Source of the DNA: Monosporascus cannonballus
Taxonomy: Eukaryota > Ascomycota > Sordariomycetes > Xylariales
DNA length: 64,000 bases
Assembly (NCBI GenBank): GCA_004154925.1
Contig: QJNS01000305.1
Location: 1-64,000, forward strand
Direction of reading: 5' to 3'
Shown: piece by piece, positions 1-13,350 of the stretch
Layout of the letters: every line of letters starts with the position of its first letter
Position numbering within the stretch: the first letter of the stretch is position 1
Position numbers and translations under genes: made by a program
Notes under the pieces: model-generated
The model's database searches: none
What the model was told of the DNA's origin: nothing
The model's input: the letters and a program-made list of their open reading frames with translations, nothing else

Positions 1-90
<90 letters not shown>
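1..90. repeat. (TAA)30 microsatellite
   Basis: Thirty uninterrupted TAA units start at the first base of the window, so the true array may be longer. No interruption or point mutation is seen in it. The next 100 bases (91-190) are AT-rich and unassigned. Confidence 0.98.
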
Positions 91-91
<1 letters not shown>

Positions 92-190
92 TCTATATTA
101 AACGTTAAAATCGTGACAATCTCTCTTTAACTTAAGGCGCTTATAAAACTTTTATGCGAACCGGAAAAAAAAGAAAAAAAAGTTTTTCAT

Positions 191-571
191 TATAACGGCT
201 AGGTGTTTTAACCAACTATTAAACCTTAGTCGTACGAGTTTATGTTGGTAGGAGTATTGTGAGACTCTGTAGCAATAAAATAACTTAATTACGTTAATAC
301 CAAAAGTACGGAAGCGTATTGTAAACGATTAATATTAATAAATGTTACAAGCTAAAGCTATTTAAATTATAAAAATAATAAACGTATATATCTTAATTCT
401 TTTATTACTGTTTATTTTTGCTTAGCAGAATTTTATTAAACGATTACTTAGTGCTGCTTAGTCGTGTTTAGTTAAGACCCGTTAAGCATTGATTACGTAA
501 CCTTAAACTAACGTAGCTTTGTGATCTTAGCTAGACCGTTTTCGCAGGCCCAGCTGACTTGGGTTATGATA
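191..571 (-). repeat. 3' LTR of E1
   Basis: This 381-bp LTR matches 6545-6929 along its length, read in the same direction. Its edges are TATAACGG on the left and GTTATGATA on the right; the family ends are TGTAACGG and GTAACA, so the first dinucleotide is RIP-altered. It is more mutated than the partner LTR. Confidence 0.9.
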
Positions 572-588
572 CGATCTTCCTTTTTCCC
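572..588 (-). other. polypurine tract of E1
   Basis: Read on the minus strand, a purine-rich run ending in AGATCG abuts the 3' LTR. The same tract, ending in (G/A)ATCG, is found directly before the 3' LTRs of E2 (21169-21183), E3 (27532-27547) and E4 (33816-33832). It is the expected primer site for plus-strand DNA synthesis. Confidence 0.7.
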
Positions 589-716
589 AAATCTTTCTCT
601 TAAGATTTTTCTTTTTTTCTAATAGGCCTTTTTCCCTTAAAATGTCGGCCCGTATTACTAAAAATCGTCGTCAGGTTTTTTCGTCCACCATATAATGTCA
701 AAATCTGCCTTTTATT

Positions 717-1150
717 TTTGACGATTTTAGTTTTGAAATTATGCCGTATTTTTTGTATTTTTTTAAAAGTTGGAAATACGAAATAATAAAAAACGTTTCC
801 AAATACAAGGCGTACGTTAAACGTGGTTATCCTTGTAATAATAACGGCGTTTCCTTATCTTTTTTAAAGAATATTCGTACCGAAAATTAACGTTTAAAAC
901 GTAAAAAAATATTTGCGAAAAAACGTTTTCTAGAAGTGCAAAAACGTTATTAATAAGAAATAAATAAGGCTATTATACGATTAATCCGTTTTCGAAAATA
1001 AAAAACGTTTTTTCGTTCGAAAAGGGTTAAAATAATATAGCAAAAATTGCAATTGCTAAAGGAGCTGGAGGAACAGAAATGTTAGGAACAGGTTAACGCC
1101 GAGGCTTTTTTAGCCGCCTTGGCTCCTTTCCTTAAGCTGCCTAGCGTTAC
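717..1150 (+). pseudogene. antisense ORF relic of E1 (aORF)
   Basis: On the strand opposite gag-pol, between integrase and the 3' LTR, the frame beginning at 717 reads a Phe/Tyr-rich stretch with the core EIMPYF. A Lys/Arg-rich segment (KYEIIKNVSKYKAY, then NNNGVSLSFLKNI) follows, and further basic sequence continues after two TAA stops. The same blocks are recognisable in E2 (20818-21105) and E4 (33935-34330) and more weakly in E3 (27089-27385). The product is unknown. Antisense ORFs at this position are known in some plant gypsy lineages; I know of no named fungal family, and I infer homology only among the copies here. Confidence 0.5.
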
Positions 1151-1199
1151 CTGGCCGCTGGAAAATGTCGATTGGGACATAATTATATCCGGTGGTTCC

Positions 1200-4100
1200 G
1201 TTATTGTTGGTAAAAATTCTTTAATAGGCGCTGGGCGCCAATAAGGTTCTTGGCGGGTTCCCAGATATTTTCGGAATCCGGAATCTTTTTTTACTTAATT
1301 AGGTACTAGGTAAATCTATTTTATTTGCGCATATCGAAAATTTTTTTAATTTCGTATGCTTATTTATTTTCCATTTCCATATTATTTGACGCCGTATATA
1401 CCTTAATTATATCCGTTATTAATTCGAATAAAAAAATAAAAAATTAAATGGAATTTAACTTTTATTAAAATTCCAATTAATAATTATTTTCTAAGATTTT
1501 TTTAATAATTTTATATAAACCGATATATTTGAAATCGAATTTTTTATTAGGTTTTTTTGTATAAATATTTTTCGTAACGAAAAAAACCATTTCCTTTTTT
1601 TAAAGGTTAATTATTTTTAATCTGTTTTGGTTATAATACTTATTTATTTATTTTCGTACGAATTCCAGTTTTAATTTTATTTCCTGATATAATTAGTATA
1701 ATTATTCCGACGTAAAAATTATTTTAATATTAATTAGACCGTCGTCGCGTATTTTTTTGTAAATTTTTAACGTAAAACCAAAATTTACGTTCGTAAATAT
1801 TATCTTAATATTTTCGTAATAGCTGGTATTATAGGTTAACTGTACAATTAATAATTTTTTAACCTCAATATTTTAGTTATAATTAATGTAATATCGTAAA
1901 TAAATTTTTAAATTTTAATTCGTTTATTCCGTTTATTTATTTGTTTAAGCTTTAAATACGTTCAATAACTAATAATTTTAACCGATTTATGTTATACAGC
2001 TTTACTAAAATTATGATACAAATGTTAATTTTTTATTTTAAATAAGTTTTATAAATAATTCGTATATACTAAAAATATATTTAAAAAATTATATGTTATT
2101 TATTCGGCGTTTGTATATTTCTAATATGGTAAAAAATAAGAAATTTCGTAAATCGGTTAATGATAACGAAAATGCTATCGTAATATATTTCCGTAATTGG
2201 ATTTTTAATATATGAAATTTAATAATAAAATCAAATATAATTCAATATTATGGTCGCTTTATAACTAATAATAGCTGTAATTTTCCGTATGGCTTATGGC
2301 GTCGAATCTTTATTTTGGCGTAAATATCGCATTACTGTATAATTTTTTGTACCGTTAATTTTATTTTAAGAAAAGAATATATACGTTAAAACCGTTTTAA
2401 GGTTTTATGGGTTCCAGGATATCCGTACAATTAATATTTATATATTTTTCGTATTAAAAATTTTTGATATTTTTTAAAAATTTATATTTTATTTCTTTTT
2501 TAGTCGTCTAAGAAATTATTACTATATTACTAAATCTTTTAATACATATTGGAAGATACTGCCCGAATTATCGTAATTTATCATAAGCGTAAATATTTTT
2601 CTTTAATAATATCGAAAATTATATAATTAATTTTAATTAATTTCTTTTTAAAATTTGGCCGCTTATATAAAATATTTACTTTTTCATTTTTAAGCCTTTT
2701 TTGTAAATAATAACGAAATCGATATTCGCTAATTTTTTTGCATATTTTAATTATCGTTTTACAAACTCCCTCGTCGTAATAAATAAGGTAAAATTTTGAT
2801 AATCCATATAAACCTTAATTTAATATAAACTTCCTTTTAAGAAATGTCTAAATTCGCGAAATGCTTTAATAATAACCATAAACTTTTTATCTTGAATACC
2901 GTAATTAAATTCGGCTTTTTTTAATTTGTACGAAAAAAATATAATAAGGTATAATTTGCTTTAATTATTTCGTTATCCGATTATTAAGCTTAATGTATAA
3001 TTTAAAATATCGGTTTTTAATTTAACGGAACGGTTTAAAACGTATATAATTAATATTAATTCGTTAATAATTGCATTTTTAATATTTTAAAATACCTTTT
3101 CCGTATTTAACGTTTATTTAAATTCTTTTTTTTCTTCGTAAAATTCGTTAAAGGTATAGTTATTTTGCTAAAATTTCGAAGAAATTTCTTATAATAGTTG
3201 GCGAATCCAAAAAATGCCAAAATTTCCTTAACTATCGTTAACGTCTATTATTCTCTAATTGCAGCAATTTTCTTAAGGTTTATTTTAATATATTTTGGGA
3301 TAATAATATGTTCCAAATATTTTACTTTTTACTTATAGAATAAACTTTTTTCCGCATTAACAAATAGCTTTACGTCTTATAAATCTTAAAGAACTTTATA
3401 AACATATTTTACATATATTCTTTCTGTATTTAAGAAAATAAGAATATCGTCGCAATAACATATAACGAAAACATTAACATATTTTCGTAATACATAATTT
3501 ATTATTTATTAAAAAATTACTGGTACGTTTGTAAATTTATTAACGCAACTAAATACTTAAACAATTTGTATTTCGTTTTAAAGTCTATTTTTTATTCGTA
3601 TCCTTTTTTAATCTTAATAAGGTTATATTTATTTTTAAAATCAAATACTATAAACCATTTAATTCTTTAAAATCGGGTTTTTATTTCCGTAATTGAGGAT
3701 AATAATATTTAATTTTTAACAATAATATTATTTAGTTATTAATAATTAATTATAAGTCGCAATTTTCCGTTTCTTTAATATGAAAAATATCGGATATTCT
3801 GCTAATAAATTCGAAAATCGAATCCATTCTTTTTATAACCGATTTTCCAGATATTCTTTAAAAATACGTAATTCCTTTCCGTTAAAGTTATAAATAAAGT
3901 AAAATTTCATCAAAAATCCTTTTGTAAAAATTATCTTATAATCCTATTCGCTATATTTTGGTAATTTCGTATTAAGCTCCTTTTTAAAAAGCTATTTACA
4001 TCTATAGTACTGTAATAATATATTAATTAAATTTACTAACTTTTAAGGCTATTATTTTTACTATTCGAAATCGTTATTTAACTATTTTAATGTCGTTTTA

Positions 4101-6540
4101 ATAGTAACAATAATACGTTATATTCTTTTTAATACCTATTATTTTCTTATATCTTATCCCTTTAAATAATAAGGTTTCTGTCGTATTCTTATGTCTATAT
4201 TCGTCGCTATTACCGATCGAATATTAAGATCTTAATTTCTTTTATTTACTAATAGAATATAAAACAAATTTTACCTAGCCAATTCCGCCATTAATTAAGA
4301 TTCCGTACTGGCGTATTTATGATAATCCTAAAATTATATCGTAATTTCTAAATAAAACGATATCGAAATCAATTATTTGATATCGTTTTTTAACAAAAAT
4401 TTCGAAATAATTAATATTGCGCGTAACTTTTCCGTTATCGTAAGCGAATTCCTAACTTTTAATATTTGTCACTATTTAAGGTTTTAACTTATATCTTTAT
4501 ATTAATTTAAGCTTATTAACTATATCTGCTACAATATAATTCCCGCCTAGAACTTTATAATTTACTATTACGATATACCAGTATATTCCGATTCGTATTT
4601 CCAAAGTAATAAAGTTATTAACGTTTTCTATCGTTACGTTTAAAACCTTTTTCAGAAATTCCTTTTAATTTCTCTGGATTTCGTTATCTTACGGTCTTTT
4701 TACAAATAACTTTCTTTTTTTAACTTTTGTTCGAATTTGTCAAACCTTATTTATATTTTTTCGTTTAATACGTTAAGGTGTTATATTTGTCGTTATTACC
4801 GGCATATTGTTTTTTCGAATCGTATTAATTATTTTTAACTTTTTTGCAGTTTTTTTCCTTATTAAATAAACTGTTCTTTTATATTTATAACTGCGTCCTA
4901 TTATGCGTCGTTTTAATTATCATTCTAAAGATCTTTTGTAAATTAATATATTTCTTCTTTAATAGCTTTTTTTTCCTAGAGATTTATAATAAATACTAAT
5001 TGAAAATAAAAATCTATAATAATCTTTTAACAGTATTCTTTAACCGTACGCTAAATTAACTTTTTTTCCGTTTGGCAATTATATTATCTATAATAATTAA
5101 AAAAGTTTTCTTACGGATATTTCTTTTTTCGGGCCAGCTTTTTATGTCGGCCAGCTATTAATTATTTTCTGGGGCTATAATTCGAAAATATCGATATTAT
5201 TGCTTATTATTCTTAATATCTCCGATACGATTTAAAAATTCGAATTCTTTATAATACATACGGGTAATTCATTCGTAAATATACTATTTTTATTTTTCGT
5301 AATCGGGATATTCTCGTTATTGGCAATATATGGTATGCATTTTGCCGTATCGATCAAAAATTGCGGGGCAAACTTTTTCTGTCCAACTCTAATATTCGCA
5401 TAATTATCCGTATAATATTTCTTATTATATTTTCGATATTTATTAAGCCAGATTCCTAGCTTTTTATATTTTACGTCGAATTTCTTATCGTAATAATCTC
5501 TATTAGAGCTTTTGCCATAGGTCTAATATATACTTGGCTTAAATTATGGTAATAACTTTGCTATCGTTTCCTTAATTATTTTTAAATTATTCCTCTAATA
5601 TAGGGGTTTAGTTATTTTGTTATGGCCTTTTCGGTTTTCTCTATTTGTAAGCTTTATATCCTATTTTATCATAATTGAAACATTTAATTTAACTTTAGTT
5701 TTATCTGTAAATAATGCCGAATTCCATAAATCCTGGCGCCGTTTCGTAAAAAGTAAAAAGCGTATTTCGCTTTTTCTCTTGGTTAAGCTTATTATATTCC
5801 AATTATAAGATATATTATCCTTTCTTTTCCTGTTATTTTTCAAATTATTATTTAATAATCTTAATTACTTTTATAATATACCAATTTAAAATAATTAATC
5901 GTTTAATCCGAACATTTTCGATTTTATATTATTTTTTAATCTTTTGTAAAATATATTAATAAAAATATCGGCCTCGTTATTTTCTTATTTTACCTTAGCC
6001 GTAAAACTTTTGAAAATTACAGCGTACTTAGATGTAAATCCCTTTTATCGGAATTATATGAATTATTAAGCCGCAAATCATTTTTTATTCGGATTGCCGA
6101 AATTATCGCATACTTTATTCTCGAAATTGGTATAAAATAAAAGAATCTTATTAATAAAGTCCTCTTTACCCAATTCTTTTATTTCCAAGAAATTCCTTAT
6201 AATAAGTTCAAATTAATTCACCGTATTTCCCGTTAAGCATATTTTTACTGCTAGGACCTTATCCGCTGGATTATTAAGGTCCAAAAAGCGAATGTAAATT
6301 CGTACCTAAGTCAAAAAGGTTTAAAGGTTACCCTTTCCATTATAAGGCTCTGGCTTCCTTAGTTTTATGCGGGCGAAAAAGGCTTGGGCAAATAACGTAA
6401 CCCTAATTTGTCGGATATCTTTTTCCAGTTTCCGAATTCGAACCTAAAGCTGCTAAATAAGGGTTTCTAAATGCTGGTCGACATTTTAACAATATTGAAT
6501 ATTGCTTAAAATTTAACGATATTACTGAACAAAAGCTTAT
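1200..6540 (-). pseudogene. gag-pol relic of E1
   Basis: Domains in minus-strand order are as follows. A gag zinc knuckle lies at 5682-5641, where only the first Cys survives and the second Cys and the His are both Tyr. A reverse-transcriptase core lies near 3490-3420 (VLRKYVNVFVICYCDD), with the catalytic motif YCDD at 3457-3446. An integrase core lies near 2195-2125 (IFVIINRFTKF), where the first catalytic Asp codon is now Asn (2158-2156). The arrangement RT then integrase defines Ty3/gypsy. Stops interrupt every domain, so the element cannot encode its own proteins. The gag portion (about 5600-6480) keeps more GC than the rest. Confidence 0.85.
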
Positions 6541-6544
6541 AACG

Positions 6545-6929
6545 TATAACAGCTAAACGGTTTAATTAATTATTAAACCTTAGTCGTACGGGTTTATATT
6601 GGCAGAAATATCGTAAGACTTTGTAATATTAAAATAACTTAATTACATCTCTTAATACCAAGGGCACGGAAACATATTATAAACGATTAGTATTAATAAG
6701 TGTTACAAACTGAAATTATTTAAATTATGGAGATAATAAGCGTATATATCCTAATCTCTTTGTTACTGTTCATCTTTGCATAACAGAGCTTTGCTAAGCG
6801 GTTACTTCGTGCTGTTCAGTTGTGCTTAGTTAAGACCCGCTGAGCACTAATTACGTAACCCTGAACTAGCGTAACTTTGTGATCTTGGCTGCACCGTTTT
6901 CGCAGGCCCAGCTGACTTGGGTTGTGACA
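6545..6929 (-). repeat. 5' LTR of E1
   Basis: This 385-bp LTR is the partner of 191-571. Its outer half (about 6780-6929) retains many G/C bases that are A/T in the partner, so it is visibly less RIP-mutated. A related solo LTR lies at 15839-16207. The LTR contains a TATA-like GTATATATCC motif around 6741. Confidence 0.9.
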
Positions 6930-7098
6930 ATAGGCCTATATATAAAAACGCGCTTACGTTTTTACTTATTTTAGCTTTTTTTTCACATAATAATAACTTA
7001 ATTCGGTAAGTTAATTCTTATTAATACCTATAATAACGCTTTTATGCGTTATTTCGTAACGGTTTAAAAATTAATTAATACGTTATAACGTTGCAAAA

Positions 7099-7284
7099 AT
7101 GCCTTGCAAAAAAGACGTTCCTACGGCTTCGTGCCCCTTTAATAAATCGGAATCTGCCAAAATTTTTCGTACATTACGTATTCGCGTCGCTTTAAACGAA
7201 TATCCCGTCCGTATTCGCGATATGCCCTATTTTATCTATATAATTCGTTTTGTCGAGAACCCGAACGCATTTTATTTAAATTAA
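7099..7284 (+). other. 61-codon ORF opposite family B, possible aORF relic
   Basis: This is an uninterrupted reading frame on the strand opposite family-B pol, at the 3' side of that element. It contains RDMPYFIYIIR, reminiscent of the EIMPYFYYI core of the family-A antisense ORF, and sits in the equivalent position. The similarity is short and could be chance in AT-rich DNA. A TATA-like stretch (TATATATAAAAAC) lies about 150 bases upstream at 6941. No function is assigned. Confidence 0.25.
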
Positions 7285-10200
7285 CAAAATATATATAATT
7301 CGTTTATACGTTATTTATTTATTATTTTTAAAATGCTTATTATTATAACGAAAAAAACGATTTGTTTTTAAGTTTACGTTAATTATAATTTTAAATATTT
7401 CGAAATAAATATTTTTTTTATTTTTATTAATATGTTTTTTAACGTAATTTTTGCGCAATTTGCGGATATTCCCAAATTTCGTTAAATAATTAATACGTTT
7501 TGCAAAATTATTTTTAATTATGATTACCAAAACCTTAGTAAATTTATTTTCCTTATATATTTTTTATATTGCTTTTTTGCCGTTAATCCTAATTTAGCAA
7601 TTATCCGTACCTAAAAAAAAAACAAATACCTAAATCGTATATTTACATTTTAAATATTTGTACGTCGTTCGTTTTAAAATAAATTTATGCCTTTAATTCC
7701 TTTTTTATACGTTACTTATACGTAAGTTAAGCTATTAGTTTTGCCGATCCTTCCGCTTAGCATAATGAAGGACGTATTAAGTATAAAAATAATAAATCTT
7801 AATATATAAATTCTTTTGCGATTTTTCCACGATTTTTCCGCGTTATTTATTAATTTACGTTATATGCTATATTAATAACCGTTAATAATTCTATTATTAA
7901 CGTTTTCGAAAATTTCGTAATCATAATTTAAACCGTCAAAAAAAAATTTCTTATTTTGCCGGAATTTAATGTAAATAAGGCTAAATAATCGCGCGGTTTA
8001 AATATATAACTTCTGAGTAACGTTACTATTGCAAATTCGTAAAGTAAATTATTAAATTTTTAAATTTTTAAAAATAATGAAATAATTTCGTAATTAACGT
8101 ATTATTTTTGTAATTTTTAGTTTCTTTTTAATGTATTTTATTTATAAATAACGGAAACGTTATTTTAATACTTATTTGCGAATTATATGGGATTATTCTT
8201 AAACGGTTTTTTGAAATTTTCGGTATTATTTACGTATCGTCTGGCCGGTGCTTTTAGGCTAGACTTTTATCTGTCCGCTTTCGAGTAATATGTTAAATTT
8301 AAGGTCCGTTATTAATAGTTATATTGCTATATTTTTTTTCGAATTGCTATAAAACTGCCATATTTATAAATTCCTTAAACGGTTCATATATCGGTTTTGC
8401 ATAACTTAATTACTTTATCTGGATTTGGCGTATAAAACCTTTCCTTATTTCCTTAATCCGAACTTAAAGAATATTTTCGATTTTAAATTCCGGTTCGTTA
8501 TTTCCTTTAAGGATAATTAAAAAGGGCTACGTATTTACGTTAATTTAGAACAGTAAAAAATCGCGGTTGGCACATTTTAATAAATTAACGTAAAAACAAT
8601 TATAAATTTTTTTAAATATATTTAATTCAATAACGTAAAAATTGATTATTTTAATTACTTAATATTTAGTTTAAAGTTATCTTAGCTTTTTCGACGGCCA
8701 AAAAATAGCGATATTTTTTAAAAATAACTAGATTTTGTCGTTAATTTCGTATTTTTCTATTGAAAAATAACGTTTATTCGTTGTTTTTTCTTAGATTTGC
8801 TAGGCTGCCGTTATCGTAGCTTAAATAAATTCCCTATTTTTTCGCAATTTTTAACGAAATTTTCCATTTTTATACGTAATTCTTTTTAGCTGTTAAATTG
8901 TTTATTATTTGAGAAATCGGATTAGCATAATATCCGTAAAATAAGAAAAAAAATAATTTTATTAAAAGCGTATTTCGGTTATTAATTATAAATATTACCC
9001 TTAGGAAAATCTTATTTTATTCTTATTACGAATACGTTAGAAAAATTCGTAAATAAATTAATATTTTTTAATTTACCTTTTCCATAATATTATTAATTTT
9101 TAAATGGTATACGGTAAAAAAACGTTATTTTATCCTTATTAATTCATAAAATTTAATTGAAAATTGTTTTACCTAATTAAATTTTTTATTACTTATAATA
9201 ACCTAAAGAAATATATAAAATCTTTACTATATTTTTACGAATATTTTCGTATATATCGCTTTTAAAATTGCTATTTAAAATAATTAATTTATTATAATTA
9301 TCAAAAAATATAAGTCGTATTTAAAAACGGCTAATAAATAGGTTATAAAATTAATTAATAATTTGTTATAAAATCGTTCGGAAATCGGAAATAATTTTAA
9401 TAATCTTTTTTTAAATTTTTCTATATATGTTTATGGCCGTATAGGTCGTAATTCCTACAAAATTAGCTTATTATATAATATATACCCGGTAAAAAAAAGT
9501 TTTTCGAAAATACCGTTATCGTAACCTTTTTATCTGAGTAACTTATTATATGGAAATCGTAAATAATTTGTATTAAAGCTATTTTAAACGGCTTTTAATT
9601 TAAAATTTAAAAATATTTCCGAAATTAAAAAAACCTTTTTATATCTAAAATATATTTTATAATTGATATTAATAATTTTAATTCCGTAAAAAAATTACCT
9701 TTTTTTGTAATAATCTTAATAATACGGTTATAACTTTTATTATGCCTTAACGTTATATTTTAAAATTTTTAAAAGTTTTCGTAATATTAAAATATTTACG
9801 TTTTTCAAAATAACTTATTATTTTCAATTTTAATGTTATTAATTGTTATCGTATTTTCGGCGTACTTTTAGTATTTTCTAAATAATATAAATAAATATTT
9901 AGTTTTTATTAACTAAAATTTTCGTATAATTTTTCGGCGATCGCTTTTCTTTAAACATATATTTTATTTTTTACGCGAAAATATATCGGCCTTAATATTT
10001 AAACGGCCGGTACGAAATTCGAAATAAGAATTAAAACGGAATAACCTTTTTAATTATTTTATTTAAGGTTCGTTTAATTATTTAATAATTATAAAATACT
10101 TTAAAATTTTATGGTCGGTAATTATTTTAAATAAGGTTATTATATTACGTAATTTTATATTTTATATTTTTAAATAGATTATTACCGTTAGGAATTCCTT

Positions 10201-10739
10201 ATTATATATTTCAAAATTAATTTTAATAAACCTTAATTTTCTGAAATAATAAATAACCGGATATAATATATTTAATTTATGAATTTAAAAGAAATAATTT
10301 CCGTATATTATCGTTAAATAATTTATTTTTAATATTATAAGTTTTTTGAAATTTTATTACCTTAAAATCAATTCCGTTATAAAGGCGTTTTTAAAATATT
10401 TAAATATTATTTTTTTTCCTTTAACAAAATAAAGTTCTTTTCCGGGTTAAGGTTATTAGCAATACCGATATATCCGCGTAATAGGTTATGAAATTATAGT
10501 AAAAATTTACGAACTCCAAAATATTTCGAATTTCCTTGAACGTTTTAAAAATTTTCTAGTTTTTAATTACGCGCAATTTCTTAAGGTTTATTTATATTTC
10601 TTTCTCGGCATTTATAATAAATCTAAAATATATTGTTATTTTTATAACAAATTCGCACTTAAAAATATCCAGATTTAAACTCGTTTTTTCTAAACGGCTT
10701 AGAACCTTTTTTATTTTTTGCATATAATCGTCCTTAGAT

Positions 10740-10985
10740 CCGGAAAAAGAAATAAGGATATCGTCCATATATGCTAAACAGAAAACGTCGAAATACTTTT
10801 TTAGGACCCCGTTAACAAATTACTAGAAAATTACGAAAACTTTATATAAATCGAACGGTATTACCAGTTATTTATATAAGCCGAAACGTATTTAAAATAC
10901 CATTTTTTATTTGGTTTTTTCCTTAATCCTAATTCTATGAAACGTTATTCGGACGTCCATTTTCGTAAACCCCTTAACATAAAAA
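10740..10985 (-). pseudogene. reverse-transcriptase core of family B
   Basis: This is the best-preserved domain of family B. Reading leftward it has the block GFTKMDVRITFHRIRI with the first catalytic Asp (MDV). It then has RFGLYK (with a stop after it), VIPFDLYK, FVNGVLKKYFDVF and AYMDDILIS, in which both catalytic Asp codons of YMDD are intact. The surrounding stops fall where Trp or Gln codons are expected, as RIP predicts. The motif set is that of Ty3/gypsy polymerases. It is not close enough to the family-A enzyme (CY-[L/F/C]-DD context) to be the same family. Confidence 0.85.
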
Positions 10986-12152
10986 AATAACTTTAAGGTT
11001 TCCGAAATAAGGGGTAAAAGGTAATGGTTATTTTTGATTATTATATTTAACGCCTAATAATTATAATAAAAACGTAATATTTTCTGTTTTTTTTTATAAA
11101 TAGGACCGGAACCTTTACGGGCAAATTATTTACGCAGATATATCCTTTATCTAAAAACTCTGTTAAGGTTTTTCTTAAAGTTAACAACCTTCTTTTAATT
11201 ATATTAGATAAAGGCCCCCATAATGTTAATAATTTTTTTCTTATTTCGTTTTTACATAATCAAATCGTATAATCCATTCCGGGGCGGGGTGAGAATAAAG
11301 CGTCGCCTAATTTTTTGTCGAATAATTTCCGAAACGCTTTTAACCTAAACAAAAGTTTTTTGTTAACCTCCATTTTTTTAAGCGTTAACGCCTTAATAAT
11401 ATCGGCCAAAATAATTCAAAATAACTAAATTTCTTATTTGGTCTCTTTAACTTTTTTCATTTTCCGAAATTCCATTTCGAAAACGGTAAATAAAATTCTT
11501 TTCGTTTTATAAATTATTCGTACGCCATTTTTATAAGCCTTATATCCTTTTTCATAAACCTTTATATAATTTATTACGTTTACTATTAAAAAGTATTTTC
11601 ATATTACGTATATAATATCGTAATATTGCATTTAAGGTTTCATTAAAATCAAAAAGTAATTAAAGCCATTAATAATATATGCAAATATCTTGGCCTTAAA
11701 ATCATCGATATTGATCTTTATATATATTATCTTCTTAAATTTTCTTTGCCGTCGTCAATTGTTTTTTGAAACTTTTCTTAATTCGCATAATTCTATTAAA
11801 ATATACGGCAACCGTAAATATTTTATAAGTATTTTGCTTATTATGGTAAAGCATTTATGTTTTTAATTAATAAAAATATTCATAAATGTTTTTTAATTAA
11901 TATATATATATTAATAATAAATAAAATACCGTCCATATTTTATTTCGCGACCTTTATTTCGACCTAGGTCGCCTTTTGTTTCCGAATATACTAATACTTA
12001 AAAATTATTTTTTTTCCTTTTTTATTTTTAAATTTCAACCTTTTATTTTTATACGTTTTTAACGAATTAATTCTTTCCTGCGGTTTTTTCATTAATAAAA
12101 ACAAATAACGGTTCGCCTTATAATTAAAATGCTTATAACGCAGGTAAAGGCC

Positions 12153-12209
12153 TTTCGTTTTATAAACGTTTCGTTTTATAAACGTTTCGTTTTATAAACG
12201 TTTCGTTTT
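12153..12209. repeat. 16-bp tandem repeat, 3.6 copies
   Basis: The unit TTTCGTTTTATAAACG is repeated exactly three times from 12153, followed by nine bases of a fourth copy. It lies in the gag-side part of family B. Identical copies inside RIP-mutated sequence suggest expansion after mutation. Confidence 0.95.
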
Positions 12210-13350
12210 TTTTAAATTATTTATTACGCGTATGATTTTAGCGCGAATGATAAAATTTAAAATTTTTAGTTTTGCCGTTTTATTCCCGAAATACACGTTA
12301 TGCTTATATTGTTATTTAGGTTATTTCTCGTTTAATTATTACCGCTTAATTAAATTATTAAAAAATTATTCGTTTTCTATTTTGCTATATTATTTTTTAA
12401 GACGTCCAGCAATTTCCATTACTGTATTTATTTATACGTTATAACTTTTAAAAAATTTATTAAAATTAAAATTTAGGTAAACCTTTTATTTAATACTCCC
12501 TTTAAAAAAGTAAATTTTACCTTCGTTAACTAAGTAATCCCTTTTACGTTTACAAATATTTTTTCGAATAAAAAATAAAATAACGAAAATTTCATGTTAT
12601 TAATTTGTCTTAAATTTCGAAAACGTTTAATTACTTTTTCCTTTTTATGCCGATTATTGTATTATTTATATAATATTTAAAGAAAACTAATAATGTTATA
12701 AATATTATTTAAGCTTCCGGTAATGTAATAAATAATAACTGTACATTATATATTAATTTCGAGCCTTTTAGATATAACGTAAAATTATTTATAAGTCTTT
12801 TTTATGAAAGAAACGTTAGTTTTAAGCTTATAAATTATAAATATATATTATCCGAGGAATATTTTTTTGTCCCGCCGAACTTTTCCGATCAAAATAACGG
12901 CTTCCGTTTAGCTCCTATTATTAATTCGGTTATTCGAACTATTTTTACAAAATGGCCTAATTACGTTTCCGATCGTTACTAAATTAAAAAAAGTCGGTAT
13001 TTATAAAAGTTATTACGTTCCGAATTTGCAACTAAGTAATAAGTTTTTATTAAATAATTAAGCCGTTTTTAAACTATTTGGCCGTTTATATTAACTTCTT
13101 ATTTGCCTTATATTACGTTTTTATATGTTTACAAAACTGGGTTACTTCTTTTTATTTTCTTGGAACTAATAATTTATGCGTTATTTTATAACCGTTATCA
13201 AAGTTATAAAGATTTCCGCTATAACGTTAAATACTTTCTGTAACTTTAGATTAATAAGGGCCTTTTACTAAGCCCTTTAAAAAACGTTCGAAAATCCTAA
13301 TATCTAATTCCGAACGTTACCTGCTTTGCTAAATAATGAGCTTAAAAATA

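Larger units (their letters stand above)
191..6929 (-). mobile_element. Ty3/gypsy LTR retrotransposon E1 (family A), RIP-degraded
   Basis: The element is about 6.7 kb and is bounded by direct LTRs at 191-571 and 6545-6929. It is transcribed leftward: the gag zinc knuckle lies at the right, then reverse transcriptase, integrase and a polypurine tract at the left. All reading frames are full of stops produced by C-to-T/G-to-A changes. The immediate flanks (TTCAT on the left, ATAGG on the right) do not form a target-site duplication, so one end may have recombined or the insertion may be very old. E3 and E4 are the closest relatives in the window and have the same length and order. An antisense reading frame lies near the 3' LTR. 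Confidence 0.9.
6930..13350 (-). mobile_element. Ty3/gypsy element, family B, degraded
   Basis: This is a second gypsy family, distinct from family A. On the minus strand the reverse-transcriptase core runs from about 10985 to 10740. It reads GFTKMDVR, then RFGLYK, VIPFDLYK and FVNGVL, and ends AYMDDILISF, with YMDD at 10771-10760. An integrase-tail-like stretch near 8285-8225 resembles the family's HPxxDGQxE region, with Gln turned into a stop; this is tentative. The 187-bp LTR at 13351-13537 is in the right place and orientation to be its 5' LTR. No matching 3' LTR was found near 6930-7100, so the left border is only where E1 ends. Confidence 0.7.

Noticed and set aside
12153..12209. CRISPR-like array
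   Set aside because: The 16-bp units are contiguous with no spacers, and the genome is eukaryotic.
12232..12444. 70-codon open frame on the plus strand in family B
   Set aside because: Hydrophobic, AT-biased sequence opposite the gag side, with no counterpart elsewhere; treated as chance.
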